Shown here one piece after another: positions 24,234 through 37,106 of a stretch of DNA of 64,000 bases. How positions within the stretch are numbered: the stretch's first letter is position 1; each line of letters opens with the position of its first letter. The notes under the pieces are model-generated. The model saw nothing but the letters and a program-made list of their open reading frames with translations, made no database searches and was not told the origin of the DNA. A program made the translations under genes and the position numbers. Source of the DNA: Paragonimus skrjabini miyazakii (lineage: Eukaryota > Platyhelminthes > Trematoda > Plagiorchiida > Troglotrematidae); NCBI GenBank assembly GCA_014338405.1, contig JTDE01001494.1, positions 56,289 to 120,288 on the forward strand, in the 5' to 3' direction.

Positions 24234-27200
24234 CACACACAGTCACCGAATACTTCCCGAAAAAGGTTGAGACGCATGATAACGCACCAGCCTCAATTTG
24301 GCCTACTGACTACTAGAAATCCAACGTCATCGACTGTTAGACACCTCAAGACGAAGGGTTAACACGTTGACGCATTAAACTCATTCAAGCTACTGTTGCG
24401 CAATCGAAACTGAGAGCTACCGGCTTTCTGCAAAGCGACGGTTATCTGAAAATACTAACCAACATCTTTTGCAAGAAGGTGGTTAAGGCAACCTATATGG
24501 TTGCCATGGTCGTGATTACACAACACTTGGTATGCTTTTAAAGGTGTTTGATGCCCGTTTGTTTTTATCTGCGTGATGTGTATAAGTGGAATGTTTTACG
24601 TTTGCAACTGGTGAGAATAAACAAAACGTTAACATATTACAAAACATATCTTCTTTCTGCTCTTCAAAATGAGGCAACATCTGAAATAATTCAATCCTGT
24701 CTGTCTGTCTGGGCTTACTAAATTTTCTGCTCATTGTTGATTGATATCATTCATACAGACTTTTATTCGTGTTTGTTATGTGTCTGGTACAGATGAGTTC
24801 CAGTGTGCCTGAGTTTGCAAACTTTCATTTTCAAACCGCTGCTCTCCAATCATTTCCATTTATTTTGAATTCCTTAATTGGGATCACGATATAACAGATT
24901 TGCTCTGAACTATTATTCAACCAATAAGGCTTCAGTTATACGTCGTGATTTCAGTGAATTTAGTGGAAAAAATGACTAAAATATACATTAGTAGCATGAC
25001 ACTTTTGACTGTTGAAACGTAGTCAGTGATGTAAGTATTTTTTCTGTTAATATCTCTACTGTACATACTACTGCATGGTTAACATTCAGTACCGAGAGAA
25101 TGAGGATATATGACACTTGTTGGCCTTCACGTAATCATTAATAATTTGGGTTTTTACTCATATTTATAGGATAGCATTGTCATGTACTTCGTAGCTGTAA
25201 AAACAGCGAGCAATCGGACGTTATTTGGGTTGAAGTGATAGCTATGTTCTTCGATTTGACTGTTTACAAAGTTTGACAGTGATCGGTTAGCTACGCTTGT
25301 TTTTATGATCTAATAGTTACGTGTGGGAGAGTTCGGTTCATCTTAGAAAGCATACAACGTTTGTTTTTATAGAAACAGGCTTTACTGGATTATGCACCTG
25401 TCAAAAGTTAGGAAGCTTTTCCTGCGGGGGGTGGGACAATGTGCCGTTGAAAAAAGTTCGCCAGTACAAGCTAGCTACACATGTCAAAGCGTCACAGCGT
25501 AACTTGTTTCTGTCCGTGTTATACAAGTGACGGCGCCTTCAACCAAACTAGTCAGAAGGGGAACGTTGATATCCGCCAGAATTTCCTATTGGTTTGTCAA
25601 TACTGAATGGCAGTAACGTCATAATAATTACGAGAGACGTGAATAAAGTGAAGAACATCAAGCGGTGTGGTTTGCCTGATACTAGAGCTTGGGTCCACGG
25701 CAGCCTAATTTTCATAAACAACTGTTTTTCAACACCCAATAAACATTTGAACCGCTTTACGTCGATGGACTCAACAAACTTTAAGAGGCGTAAGTTATGA
25801 GGACTCCTACTTACAGTGAATAGGAGTTTACCCTCACGTTGTGACCAGTTGACAGGAATGTGTCGTCCGGCCGACGAAGCCGTGGGTTTAAGACTCTCTG
25901 TGATTATGTTGTCAGATTCTGATAACCTTTTTTGTGCGCGTTTCTCTGTTCTGGAGTTCAACGGTCTACGTGTTCTGCCTACTTAACGTTTATGATAGTT
26001 ACATGAAATTTGGCATACACCGTGTGATTTGGTCTCCGTTGAAGATAGACACAAGTAACTTGTGTTTCTGATTAAGGACCTGCTATTCGACGCTTTAAAT
26101 CCGCTTCAACAGACTGGCAGGTTACTGGTTTGACCACAACATCCCCCTTAAAAGTAAGCTCAGTATTTATTGACAGTTTGGCCACCTCATCAGCTTCACC
26201 GTTTTTAAATTTCAATTTTTTATGACATTCACCTAGACGCTTTAGGTACCCATTCTGCCTGAGAATCTTCATGAGCATTTTTACATCCTACACTACGCAG
26301 TCAGATGTATAGATGCCCCACGATCTCGTAAGGAGTGTTCACATTAAACCACAACTCTGCTTCACCAAGTTGGAAATACCTACCGGACCAGTTAGTTCCT
26401 TATAAAAGCTACGCCGTATTGATCAGTCGACCCTTTGTGTGTTTAATATGTTCAAACATGGTAGAATTATATCACCCTCTGTCTAATGTATCGCCGTGAG
26501 GTTACGGTCGAATCTGGTGAGACGAAGGACATATTGTACAGTTAGCACCCGATAGTTAAAAAGCAACATCGTATTGATTATGTAACGACTGTAGAATAGC
26601 AGTTGTAGAGTGATGTGTCAGTTGTTTTTCTACCATGAGCACGAAAACTAATGAAAAGCTTTCAATGCAACTTACCCGAGGAAGCTGAACAGTAAAGTTA
26701 TAGATCTTCAATAGTTACCTTCTATCTGTAATTTTTATCTTCAGAATCTCACGCGCGACGGTCTGTTGAATTCACTCATAACAGCTAATGCATCAAGTAT
26801 GCTTTCAACTGTTCTACGTTGAGCTGAAAAAAGTTACCATATCAAATGTATCGATCTAAAGAATCATACCAGTGAATAAGTAGCTTTCTGTAGCTTAATT
26901 GTAATACTCGCAATTAGGGACTTGGAATAGCTCTAATAGTCGTACTCGAATTGAAACCTTCGATGCAAGTAATAAGGAGAATACCTCGTACTCTCTGTAG
27001 TAAGCAGTTTCTCTTTCATGAGACGAGAACCTGTATTCACAGCTATAGAGCAGTTTTAACGAAATCACGATCTGCAATTAGCTGATCATACTGACACATG
27101 TAAACCCAAAGCGTGAGCTGGTTGATGCAATACACAACAAAGAACTTGACGACTACCGAGAAGTTTAAAATTGAGACTTTTTGTTCGATTCTGATGTGGT

Positions 27201-28035
27201 ATATTACAGCGACGTTTGGAGTGGTCCCTTGTTAGTTATTCTATTGTGTCGGGATTTGGATAAGAGGTGAAACAAATAGATTTTCACCACAATTCCTTAG
27301 TTTGGTGACTTCGCTCACATACGACGTGATGGTTCTCACTGCACCATCAACATTTCAGAGAAGGTAAATTTAGACCGTAATATCCTTCATCATTGTTAAC
27401 TTTCACTGAAGGACTTACGTTTTTGTTTAAACCAATTGAGGGTTGACACAATAAAGATGAAGCATCAAATGTGTCAGAACATTATTTTGGCTTTCAAATG
27501 CATCCAATTGGAAACAGCTTACCAGAGACCCTTATAAAGATGTTATAGGGAGATGATATATGGTGCATAGTCGTCGCCCGTGTACATGACACTCGGTCTA
27601 GTTTTCAACGAGCCTGGACACCAGAAATATAATGGAGAAGGTGAAAATGGGGCACAATTTCCACTCAGTGTTTAGAATAACCATTAGGCTTTTAACTGGA
27701 TAATCTATACAAACGCAGATAACTCAGCGGAATTGGCAGGGTCGTCAAATTTCTTAGTCACATCATCGCCTGACAACCCAGTAGTTTTTCCCTACTTTTG
27801 GTGGTATTACTTTATCATACTAACGGAATGTGCATCCAAGATGTTTCGAAATAGGTGCTTGAGAACAGCCATGTTGATCATGCGATCGCTGTTTATCCTA
27901 CTTGGCTGAAGTAACAATTGTTGAATGCCATCATTTGCTGATTTCTTTGTCGAAAACAGGTAACGTCTTCGAACTATAGGGCAAAACAGAACGCACAAAA
28001 GCTTTAGTATCCTTTCTTTCAGCGATAATCGGACA

Positions 28036-28790
28036 TCATCTTGACACCAGATATGTTACAGGTTGGCGAAGACAGTACATCTCTGCTATTGAGTCTGATA
28101 TCTTATCACTGAGGTCACAAGCTGACGAGATGGTAGTACTCAAGGATGTGAAACAATTTATGGTCTCATCTGAGGGACTTACAATGAAGCATGTGCATTT
28201 GGGAACGTTGTAGTCTTCAAACAGCATTCTGCACTCTAAAGTTGCGTTCCGCACAAGCCAGCTCGGTCATTAATCATTTTTAGCGTGGTCTGCACTTATT
28301 GTGCAGAAAAACAATGCATTGACATCGTCATAGCCATATTCCAAGTTGATCAACTTAAGACCAGAAAACTATTCAAAACCATGTTCACCGATATTCTCGA
28401 CCACATGCCTTCCAGAATGTCTTCCATAATGTGCCCTCTGCCGAATCGGAATCCTATGTGGAATACACGTACTCGACCGGACTTTGATTTAGTTAGTCGA
28501 CTTAATATTAAGTTTGTGAATAATTCGGACGCAACAGACACTAGACTGGTGCCTTTCTGATTGTTTGAGAAAGAAATAAAACGTTCTGGGCAAAAATCAC
28601 GAGGTGTTTTTCTAATTCCACAAAGGGGATAGAACAGCTTTGTCCAATCTGCAGTCAACCTCTCTTCAACTGTTCTTGAAAAGAGGAGAAAACAGGAGGT
28701 TAGCTTCATAAGCTTTCCGGTGCCGAAAAACGGAAGCTTCAGAACTATAACTGCTGACGAACACCCTTTAATGTGCAGTTTTGTCACTGG
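28036..28790 (-). mobile_element. Rearranged RTE-like LINE fragment (RT core missing)
   Basis: On the minus strand the N-terminal part of an RTE-type reverse transcriptase (28350-28787) includes SVASELFTNLILSRLTKSKS and a degenerate GFRFGRG, the fingers region that normally precedes the palm. Next to it (28036-28254) is a piece from the C-terminal side, reading TSLSTTISSACDLSDKISDS, which matches TYLGSTISSACNIADEI of the copy at 18.5 kb. The palm motifs A, B and YADD that should lie between are absent, so an internal deletion joined the two parts. It lies inside an EFHC2 intron, same strand as the gene, and is clearly dead. Confidence 0.7.
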
Positions 28791-28834
28791 TGATTATCCG
28801 GAATTGAGACCATAGATTTTTTTATTTCTAAGGA

Positions 28835-28960
28835 GTCAAGCATTGTGGATGAGACGCAATTGTGAAAACTCAGGGCTTCGGCTGGATTCGAACCAACGAC
28901 AGAAACACCATGACTCAACGCGACAAGCAATCTACCAGCTGAGCCACGAAGCCACACGAG
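28835..28960 (-). mobile_element. tRNA-derived SINE-like repeat, family A copy 1
   Basis: On the minus strand an 80-base tRNA-like head (28953 to 28874) has a perfect 7-bp acceptor stem, GGCTTCG with CGAAGCC. It also has an A-box (GTGGCTCAGCTGG), a T-arm GTTGG-TTCGAAT-CCAGC containing the B-box GGTTCGAATCC, and no normal anticodon arm. A short body (CTGAGTTTTCACAATTG...) follows. The repeat and a second diverged copy about 300 bases away make it a SINE-like retroposon rather than a working tRNA gene. Confidence 0.75.
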
Positions 28961-29134
28961 GAGCTCGGATATTTCACACTTGAACTCGATTACCCACCCG
29001 TCCCATCGTCTCATATGGAATCCACCAAATGATCCAGGGGATCGACTGCTTCGCAGGATTTCTCAGTCGGTTCACGCTGGAATCCACCAACGCCACTGGT
29101 GAGCATAGAAATAGTATTACTGATAAGTAGTTTG

Positions 29135-29260
29135 GTAGATTGATGGTTTTAGATGAGACCCAATTTCGAAAAGTCAGGGCTTCGGCTGGATCCGAGCTAG
29201 CGACAGAAACACCATGCCTCGACGCGGCAGGCGGTCTACCAGCTAAATGAATGGGTGTCT
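29135..29260 (-). mobile_element. tRNA-derived SINE-like repeat, family A copy 2
   Basis: The second copy is in the same orientation as copy 1. The head (from about 29246 to 29178) shares TGGTGTTTCTGTCG and ATCCAGCCGAAGCC, but the B-box has changed to AGCTCGGATCC and the acceptor 5' strand is lost. The body CTGACTTTTCGAAATTGGG parallels copy 1. It is older or less constrained than copy 1. Confidence 0.7.
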
Positions 29261-29708
29261 AGATCTCTCCTCTGAAAACCAGTGCAGCATATAACATTTT
29301 TGGTATTTTGTCAACGGAACTCAATTGAAAATATATACTTATTGTAAGTTCAATTGCAACCTATCATAGTTGCCAATTAGTTAGAGAACTGGAGGGCAGT
29401 AGTTTGCTCTCTATTTAGTTTTAAGCTAGATGCAGGAACCACATGTTCTTATGAGGTTTATGATCTAATAGCTGGGCGATGAAGTGAAGGAAACATTTAC
29501 AGTGTCCCCGCTCCTGGGAAGGAGTCTACAAACTTTTGCTTTAGTGACATTCTACCAGTCCCCTTCTGCAAATAAAAAATCATAGAAAATGATCAGTAAT
29601 GAGAAACATTTTAGATTTAAATGATATAGATGGTTATTAGGGTTGATCGGTAAAGAATTTCCATTTATATAAATTGCACGTCACGCATAAACGATCACAT
29701 CTATCGCT

Positions 29709-29836
29709 AAACTCATCAGTAGTGCATATCCTCACAACTGTCGGTACTAGAACTCTAGCCACGTTTACACGAGGCAACTGCGTTGACTGCTGTTTCATTG
29801 ACCTCATATTAGACACGAGTAGATAAGCATATGTAC
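29709..29836 (-). repeat. Family-B repeat with tRNA-like core, copy 1 (short)
   Basis: Shares the core with copies near 40.9 and 48.3 kb: on the minus strand TGAGGTC..., a degenerate A-box region and AGAGTTCTAGTACCG, a weak B-box. Flanking parts present in the other two copies are mostly missing. Confidence 0.6.
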
Positions 29837-30015
29837 AAGTTCTGTCATACTGAAAAATTTATCGAAGGACGACGGCTACAATCAATTGTAAGTGACGTTC
29901 ATATTATGTATATGCATTCTCAACAATGAACTTTACTGCGGGTGACAGACGGAATTGCCATTGGTCTTGAAAGTATTCCACAAGGGGACAGACTATTAAA
30001 TAAACCAAGTAATAA

Positions 30016-30041
30016 AAATAATAATAATAATAATAATAAAT
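30016..30041. repeat. AAT trinucleotide microsatellite
   Basis: About eight AAT units within an A-rich tract. A similar tract occurs at 49714-49732. Confidence 0.85.
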
Positions 30042-33023
30042 AAGGGGTACAGTACACTGGGAAGTCGTGAAGGAAAGAAGGAAACACCCTCACACGGTCG
30101 GCTGTGACAGGGACGGATATCACGTCCGGGAGCTTTTCCAACCAGCGACTGTGCTGGACTAACGGTCCTCACGTTACACGCAACAACTACCAGTTTGGCC
30201 CGGTGAGACAGACGAAGCTTTTACGGTCCTTACACCATGCAGTTTCTTGCAGCCATCAGTATTCGTATTGAACAATGCACGGCCAGGCAGATGTTTCAAC
30301 TGCCGATGGAACGTTGAGAACTATTTTACCGGTTACAATCAGGTTGATTTTTTACTATGGTGTGTACCTTTGTCATTTCTCATCCACCGTGCAATCTTTA
30401 AGAATGCAATCCATTTTTTATGAGTTCTATCGTAGCATTCGGAAACCTTTAGTGTACATCATGTAAACGTCTTATATGCATACGACTTAATGGACAAGGT
30501 TATGTCGTATGGTTTTAGGTTTTTAATTATCTTGAAAGAATAAGTGAAATAGAGAATGGGGCTGATGATCAGCTTACATAACTAAACAAACTGCACATAT
30601 CATATCAATGATTGTTTGTACAATGCGTTAAAATGACGGGGTAGCAATACTTTCAGGACTCACTCAAACTCACAACAATGAACACACATGTTTTGTACAC
30701 AGTTCCCATATAACTTATTACCAGGCCTATGAGACAATTACTTCACTGTTGAGAAGCATGGTCAGCAAACTGGTAACCATGGTATTTGCTTAATAGTGCA
30801 GTTCCAAAGGAATTATTGTCCGATAAGCTCATGGGACCACATCATGGAGAAAGATTGTATGTCCATTGTATTTAGTCAGTAGGTATCACAATGAATGTCG
30901 CGATCAGAGCCTGAGATGTGTTTGCAATAGTTAATTCTTGTTTCCCTAGGCAACATTTGTCAAGAAAGAGACTAATGACAATCTTTTGGATTAAACTATT
31001 AAAATAATTAGAATTATCAAAGACATTCACAGTAATTTCGTGAATTTTGCCTGATATTATTCTGCTGGAACTCGAAACTTAACAACCATATGTCTTTACA
31101 CATATTTGCATCTATAAAACAGAGAGTGCAATAAATCAAATAATCAACTTCCGTTGATTTACTCGTCCCTTTTAGGCAAAGTTCAACTGGCTGTTTCTGT
31201 TGACTCCTACAAATGAAGGGTCATAAACATTCTATCTCTTAAACTGACGGATCAAACAAAAGACACGGACCAGAAGTACAATCGACTGATCGCTCACACT
31301 CACCCCCCCCAGTTTCGATCACACGGACGTAGTGTAGCTATCAAACAAGTGCAACCTAACTGAACTGATAATTTCAGTCCGATTGAACAATGAGTGTAAT
31401 TTTGACGACCGATTATTGGCATTCATTATTCGAGCTCTCCAACCGGTTGACAAACTTAAAGACAGTACTTTGCGTTGAGTGTACATTGCCGGAAAAGATT
31501 GTTCGCCTCAAAGTGGTGTGACTTCTCTTTAATCCCACGGCCGTTATAACTCTTGTTAAATTCGACCTTAGAAAAGACGTTGCGACACATACAGTGGACA
31601 AGGACAAGATTGTCATTTCCGTGCGCAGTAAAATGTGAAGTGAAATGTCTTCCTAAGTCTAGCATAGAGACTACCGTTTTAATCTCACTACTGACTGTGT
31701 TATCTAGCACAAATTCTGTGAATACTCAACCAACACTGATCTGTCAGTGCAGTTTTTGTTCACTAATGGTTATACTTTGAGTATCAGTGTGGTGGATGGT
31801 CTACCATACGAGTTTTCAGAGATAGTCTTGGTACCGCGGGATATCAGCAGTCATCTGACAAGGATCCTACATATAATGACCACCCAGCGATGGAAGTTGT
31901 GTCGGAAATGGGACTTTCGTGCCGTTTGTGAAACATGCTTTTCTAGTGAGTTTGTTTCTACCCTCGTTTTTGATTGTTTGGGTGGTCTGGTGTAGCTTTT
32001 AAACCCAGCACACTGTAACAAATCTGGTATTACATGTATACGGCTGGATAATGGAAAATATTGTCATTTAATTGATACATAAGAAAATAAAATTGGTTCA
32101 AGGTTACTGTGATGAAGCAAGTAGCATGAAGCATTATTCCACTTTAAACATGTAGTCAGGCCTAATACATCATCGATAAGTACAGACATGTTGACTTTAG
32201 TGAGGTCCACATTATGAAGCATTCGATTCATTGAATGTATTTTCAGAATTTCGTTGCTTAAATATAACGAGTTATGGCGCACAAGTGGTAACCTATGGAA
32301 GCTTAAGAGCGCACGATGCCTACGCTGACCAGACCGCACCGTCTTATCTCAAGTAGCAGAAATATGACTACTAATCATGGCTTGTAAATTTACAAACTGC
32401 ATTAACCGGCCCCCTTGTTCTGGGTTATCGGGAGACCTTTCGTACGCCTATTAGTGATCGCTGTTGTCCGCCCTTCGTAAACGTCAAGTGACATAATTTT
32501 GATAACTCACAGTTGTTTATTTAAAGCAGTGTGTATAAGACATATTGAGAGATGCTTCCTCTCATAAAGAATTTCTACATATTTCTAGCATAATTTTAAA
32601 CATGCTTCCTACAACAAAATACAAAACGGAACGAAATCAATAGGCCTATGCCAAATGGTTTTTCATCGCGAAATCAGGGTATTCATGTTTTTGTTTCCGA
32701 ATAGTGTACGCCTACCAACTTTTAGTTGTACATCGGACCGATGACTCATAACATACGAATCTCATTTAATCGACAAAAACGTTAAAGGTAGTCTCATGGT
32801 TGACGGTTTGCACTCGACTCTTTTAACAGCAGACTAGATTTCGTCATTTATGCAATTTTGAACTGAGTTTACTACATTTAATCCAACAGATAACGTGACT
32901 GTCTCAGATGCTCTTTTAACATCACCTCACGAAATATCTACTATTTTTTCAGGTATATGCATTGATCAATTGATAATTAGTCCGTTCAGTTCTTAGATGG
33001 CTCTAGAAAGTCACCCTGCTTAC

Positions 33024-33438
33024 CGATCTGCATGAAATCTTCCCAAAGTGAACAATTCTTGTGTATTCAAAGCATGTGTGGGCCCAGTCAATTGATCTAT
33101 CAAGCATTTTAACTGTTGATATCCAATGGTGCCTGTTCCGTCCGGATCTTGATTGTGTGCGAATGTTTGCAGCTCTTCGCAACGATTTTGCGCAAACGGA
33201 CGTAGTTTATCGTGAATGACGCGAACATCTGAGTAAGGAAATTCTGTACTGTGTTGTTCCATATACTGTAGCGCATATTCGTCTGCGTCTAGCAATTCAA
33301 ACTTGAAACTGTTCATCTCCAAAATCGCCCCGACATATAAATCATGCGGAATGTAGTAGTCCGGTGGTTTCGTACTGAAGCGCTCGGCGTTTGGCTTCTT
33401 AACTCGACAACGTTCCAAAAATAGACCACCTTTAAAAC
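33024..33438 (-). CDS. EFHC2: EFHC2 exon 7, end of third DM10 and first EF-hand-like loop
   Basis: The acceptor CTTGTTAG precedes 33438. The exon completes the third DM10: GGLFLERCRVKKP, DLYVGAILEMNSFKFELLDA and DEYALQYMEQ match the GGMFLKRSRVKKP, VNVNGYLFRLLNADEYTLNYMEQ core of EFHC2. After a linker it has the loop D-P-D-G-T-G-T-I-G-Y-Q-Q, an EF-hand loop with good positions 1, 3, 6 and 8 but Gln instead of Glu at 12. Helices LKCLIDQL and ELFTLGRF flank it. The donor is GTAAGCAG, and the split codon finishes as Arg in exon 8. Confidence 0.95.
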
Positions 33439-36400
33439 CTAACAAGAACAAGTGTTACTGTTGCAAAAGTGCTTCTCACAACATTTTTATTAGAAAACAT
33501 ACCTAATTTAAACATGATTTATTAACAATAAAAGAATAAAGTAATAGCATCATCTTTTCGTTAGCTCCGTTTTTGGTCTACTGGGTTAGGATCTATCAGA
33601 AGCCAGCTCCCTACAATAAGGCGACCTTATCATAAAAGCTAGTTTTGCGACACGCAACCCAATAAAAAATGAGTATTAATCTCCGTATGAATAACTTTAG
33701 ATAGTTGACGTACACGAAAATGTGCTGCAGAACTACCTAGATTTACTTGACCCGCCAAATGCGGGTTAAACGTACAACAACTGTTGTTACATCACTTGAC
33801 GCCGTTTCAACACAAGTGAGCCGGTTAGCCGCATGCATATATCAGTTAATCACTGAGTACATCACTGAGTACATCAAAAATTTGATATTTAGCGCCGACT
33901 CATAATTGCTCATTCATTTCGCTCACATTTTGAGGCGTTACCTTTTAGGTAGTGCCGTAATATATATTTTCAACAAGTCTGTCTCTTAATACTGTGTGCA
34001 ACCAGCATTAGTGCTAATTCATAGTAGTAATGCCTGTCACACATTTAACTCACAAATTTTTGTGTCACAACCTTGTTTGTACCCGTATCATTTACAAAGA
34101 CTGGAAACAGATAAGTAAATTGCACTTGAAGTAATTTTTTGGCTATGTTTTAATAGTACTACTTCATTCAACAGCATAATCTGACCGGAATCAAGGGAGA
34201 TGCCGCAGCCGATGTTCAACTGTGCATATATAAAGGCGACTAAATTGGAGTATAGGACAGAGGTGAATAGAATCAATTTGACCAATGGTGTATGCAACAA
34301 AATTAACTCCATAGTCTTGGCAGCTATCATCTTCATCAGCGACAGCCACATCGTCCGCATCGCTATCATCATATCACCCTTAAGATTATCAGGATTAACA
34401 ATAATGTGTCAGTAAACAACACCGACTCTTAACTTACATCTAAATAAGTGAAAAGGGAGAAGTCATAGTCTACATAGAAAAGAGAACGTTATGTCCATAC
34501 TCTGTAAACAACCAATCAGAACGCAAGTGGAATTTAGGAGGTCCTCTTAAAATAACTACTTTCTTGCGACTTTCGCTATCCCGTTTTATTAATTGCACTT
34601 ATCTCAAGGGAAGTTCATTCAAGCAACAATAGCGTACAATCAGCCTGATAAGTTGTCTGGTCTTCTTACAACTACAGTTATGGACCTTGTTAGTCACGTC
34701 TGCTCCATCCTGAGGAAACAGCTTGGCTTACACTGGTCAGCCTGCCAGTAATTGTCTTCAGTTTCTTATGACCCGTCACTATCTCTGTAATTCCCACCAT
34801 ACAGCCGTCGGTTGATGCATGGTCAAACTGTACTCTGCGTAGCAGACGATTAGTTGATACTCCTGGCAAACAATCCAATTAATTAAATGTTCACTCACGT
34901 TTTCAACCATCTGTCCTATGGATGTAATGTTGATCACCCGCTGGTATCGTAAGATGATGCACATCTGACTCCCAAAGCACCCGAATTCCACCTGACCAAC
35001 TAGCTCTGAGCTAGCATATCGGTCGGAAGGCAACATAACAAACTGGAATGGCTACATAATTTTGTCATGAGTATTGTTTCGGTTTGAACATAGTTCGCTC
35101 TCTATAATGTTTACTCAAACAAAACTTTGAATAGCATTTGTTTGATGGCTTCAAAAATGGTCACTGTCTAAGAAATGGCATAAGAGAATTTGCTAAATAG
35201 ACGGCGACCGTATACTTTTGTTGTGAGAAGTGACTACAAAAGGAATATTGGATGCAGACAGGTGCTTACTGGGTAGTGTCTCTGTCATGACAACTTGATT
35301 TATGCATTTATTGTTGGATTCAATGTTAACATTCCTGTGTTTACGTTGAATCGCAATATCGTCAGGATCGTAATCACATTCAGTACTGTTCACGTTACCA
35401 TAGTTGAGTCGACTAGATGGGCGATTCAACTATAAGTATCTGTTTGATGAAGTCGTCAAATGACTATCCATCAAAATGTAACTAAGTGTGTACTGCTGAT
35501 CTATTGGAATGTGGAGCTTTTCACTCGACGGATCTCAATCTTAAAGTAGATGAAGACAAACAAAGTGAATGTGCGGGTGAGTCAGCTTGAAGGAAATTTT
35601 GATCACACGTGAACTGGGGGAAGTAGGTGGAGGCTAAGACAATGCGTAAACAGGGCCGATCATTCTTTAAGACAATCCAAAAAATACTTTAGCAAAAGTA
35701 GTAAAGCTGGATAAAGATGTCGGTCGTTATATTCTACACATTCACCGCAACCGTGTTCAAAAAAAGGGTGTAAGATCCAGGTGCCAGAAAAACCTGAAAA
35801 CATTACTAAAAATGGCGTTAATTAACTGAGTCGAAAACGTTATGTGTGTGGAATCGTCGATGTTGAAAGCAGTTTAATTGAACTGGTGATTCACCGTGCA
35901 GCTGTATTATCAAAACCTTTGTATGTGAAGGCAGGCGTGTGTTTGCCAATTCAACATTATATTTGAGAAAAGTGTCTGAAATGTGACCCAATGCACTTCA
36001 TCAGAGACTGTTTGTTTTGCTTCTGACAGGGGAGTAATTGTCTGGTAGACAGTACGTTAATGAGACCAGTTCTGTAGTGATGAATCGCTTGGTGACGTTA
36101 TTTTTTTGGCGAAAGTAAAGTTTAATGTACACTCCACTGAATATTCGTTCATTTTAGTGACTTGCAATGGCCACGAGCCAAGCTGGACTGAATAGGGAAT
36201 TGAGCCAACTTTTAGTCACAACAATAACGTTAATGTTACGTTAATGGCACATTGATTCTACAAGTCAGCCTGTCTTCTGTTGAAATGGTCGAATGTATAG
36301 TAGTTAAATGCTTAAGTTCATATCTGCAGTCTTTGTATATCTTGCACCGGTCATTCTACCTTCCCTTGTTCCTCAAATTTAAGGCGTGCTTTCTTCGCCT

Positions 36401-37106
36401 CTCTCATAATCTTATAGCAGTTAGGCTTCAGCGGCCGTCATTTGTGTGATTCTGTCGTTAAGGATACTGATAACCATGAAGGCGTTGATGAACATAATGA
36501 TTTTAGGCTGATGTTCGTAGAGTGCCGTAGGATTTGCGGTATAGGATGGCGTCCTTAGGCCAACTAAAATTGGTAATTTCCTCATTCGTTTGAGCCCTGT
36601 GGATTGCACTAATGAATACACAATAAATTTGACAATCAAAAATCTATTAAAGTTCTACACAAACTAACAAAGTGTTTGCCAATCTTTTTCACTTGGTTTG
36701 ACGGTTTGTAGTACTACTAGATTAACTTGATAGAAGCACCATTTTGAAAATATTGTGAGTTTTGCATTATATTGTGAACTCTATTGCTCGCCTAAATTTA
36801 AGTAGAAATGGATGCTCATAATGTTTACATTTTTGGAGGGCTGCTGTTTAGTAGGGTGACCCATTCAAGAGACGTTTTGACTTATGACGAGAAGCAATGG
36901 AAGTGGAGTGCTGTTGGACACCAGGACGGTTTGCAGGAACATACAGATACCTTTATACAAATATAGCTTTACAAATGTATGAAGTTACAGAAGTGTTAGA
37001 TAACAATTTCAAGGTATATGGTAGGAAAATGCCATGTTCTTAGTCCAAAACTAATCGTTCATTCCTAAGGGATTTCGGATTACGCGAATGTAACCAATGA
37101 ACTCAC
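33439..37106 (-). other. EFHC2 intron 6
   Basis: A 3.7-kb GT-AG intron (donor GTGAGTTC). It contains the Kelch-like open frame on the opposite strand at 36808-36966. Open frames at 34088-34372 and 35193-35429 on the minus strand lack domain or splice support. No repeat family was recognised in the rest. Confidence 0.65.
36808..36966 (+). pseudogene. Kelch-repeat-like fragment or exon
   Basis: A 53-codon frame from ATG to TAG, opposite the EFHC2 strand. It reads NVYIFGGLLFSRVTHSRDVL then TYDEKQWKWSAVG. The order hydrophobic-Y-I-F-G-G, a loop, D-V-L-x-Y-D and then a spaced Trp is the hallmark of one Kelch beta-propeller blade. A propeller needs several blades; only one is visible here and no second lies nearby. 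No good donor follows within the open frame. It may be a fragment of a retrocopied gene, or an exon of a gene nested in the intron. I cannot name the parent family. Confidence 0.4.

Larger units (their letters stand above)
23977..33023 (-). other. EFHC2 intron 7 (9.0 kb), repeat-rich
   Basis: The largest intron, with donor GTAAGCAG. It contains a possible LINE ORF1 relic at ~23990-24233, a rearranged RTE fragment at ~28036-28790, two tRNA-headed family-A repeats at ~28835-29260, a family-B repeat at ~29709-29836 and an AAT microsatellite near 30016-30041. I recognise nothing in 24240-28030 or 30050-33020. Confidence 0.7.

Noticed and set aside
25548..25961. 137-codon minus-strand frame in EFHC2 intron 7
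   Set aside because: No recognisable domain and no fit to EFHC2 phases; a chance frame or unidentifiable relic.
28874..28953. Functional tRNA gene
   Set aside because: Acceptor and T arms are tRNA-like, but the anticodon arm and loop are not, and the unit is repeated with a shared tail.
34088..34372. 94-codon minus-strand frame with a hydrophobic stretch, and an acidic alternative frame
   Set aside because: Both frames arise from a GATGATAG-type low-complexity segment; neither joins EFHC2 in phase and no domain is visible.
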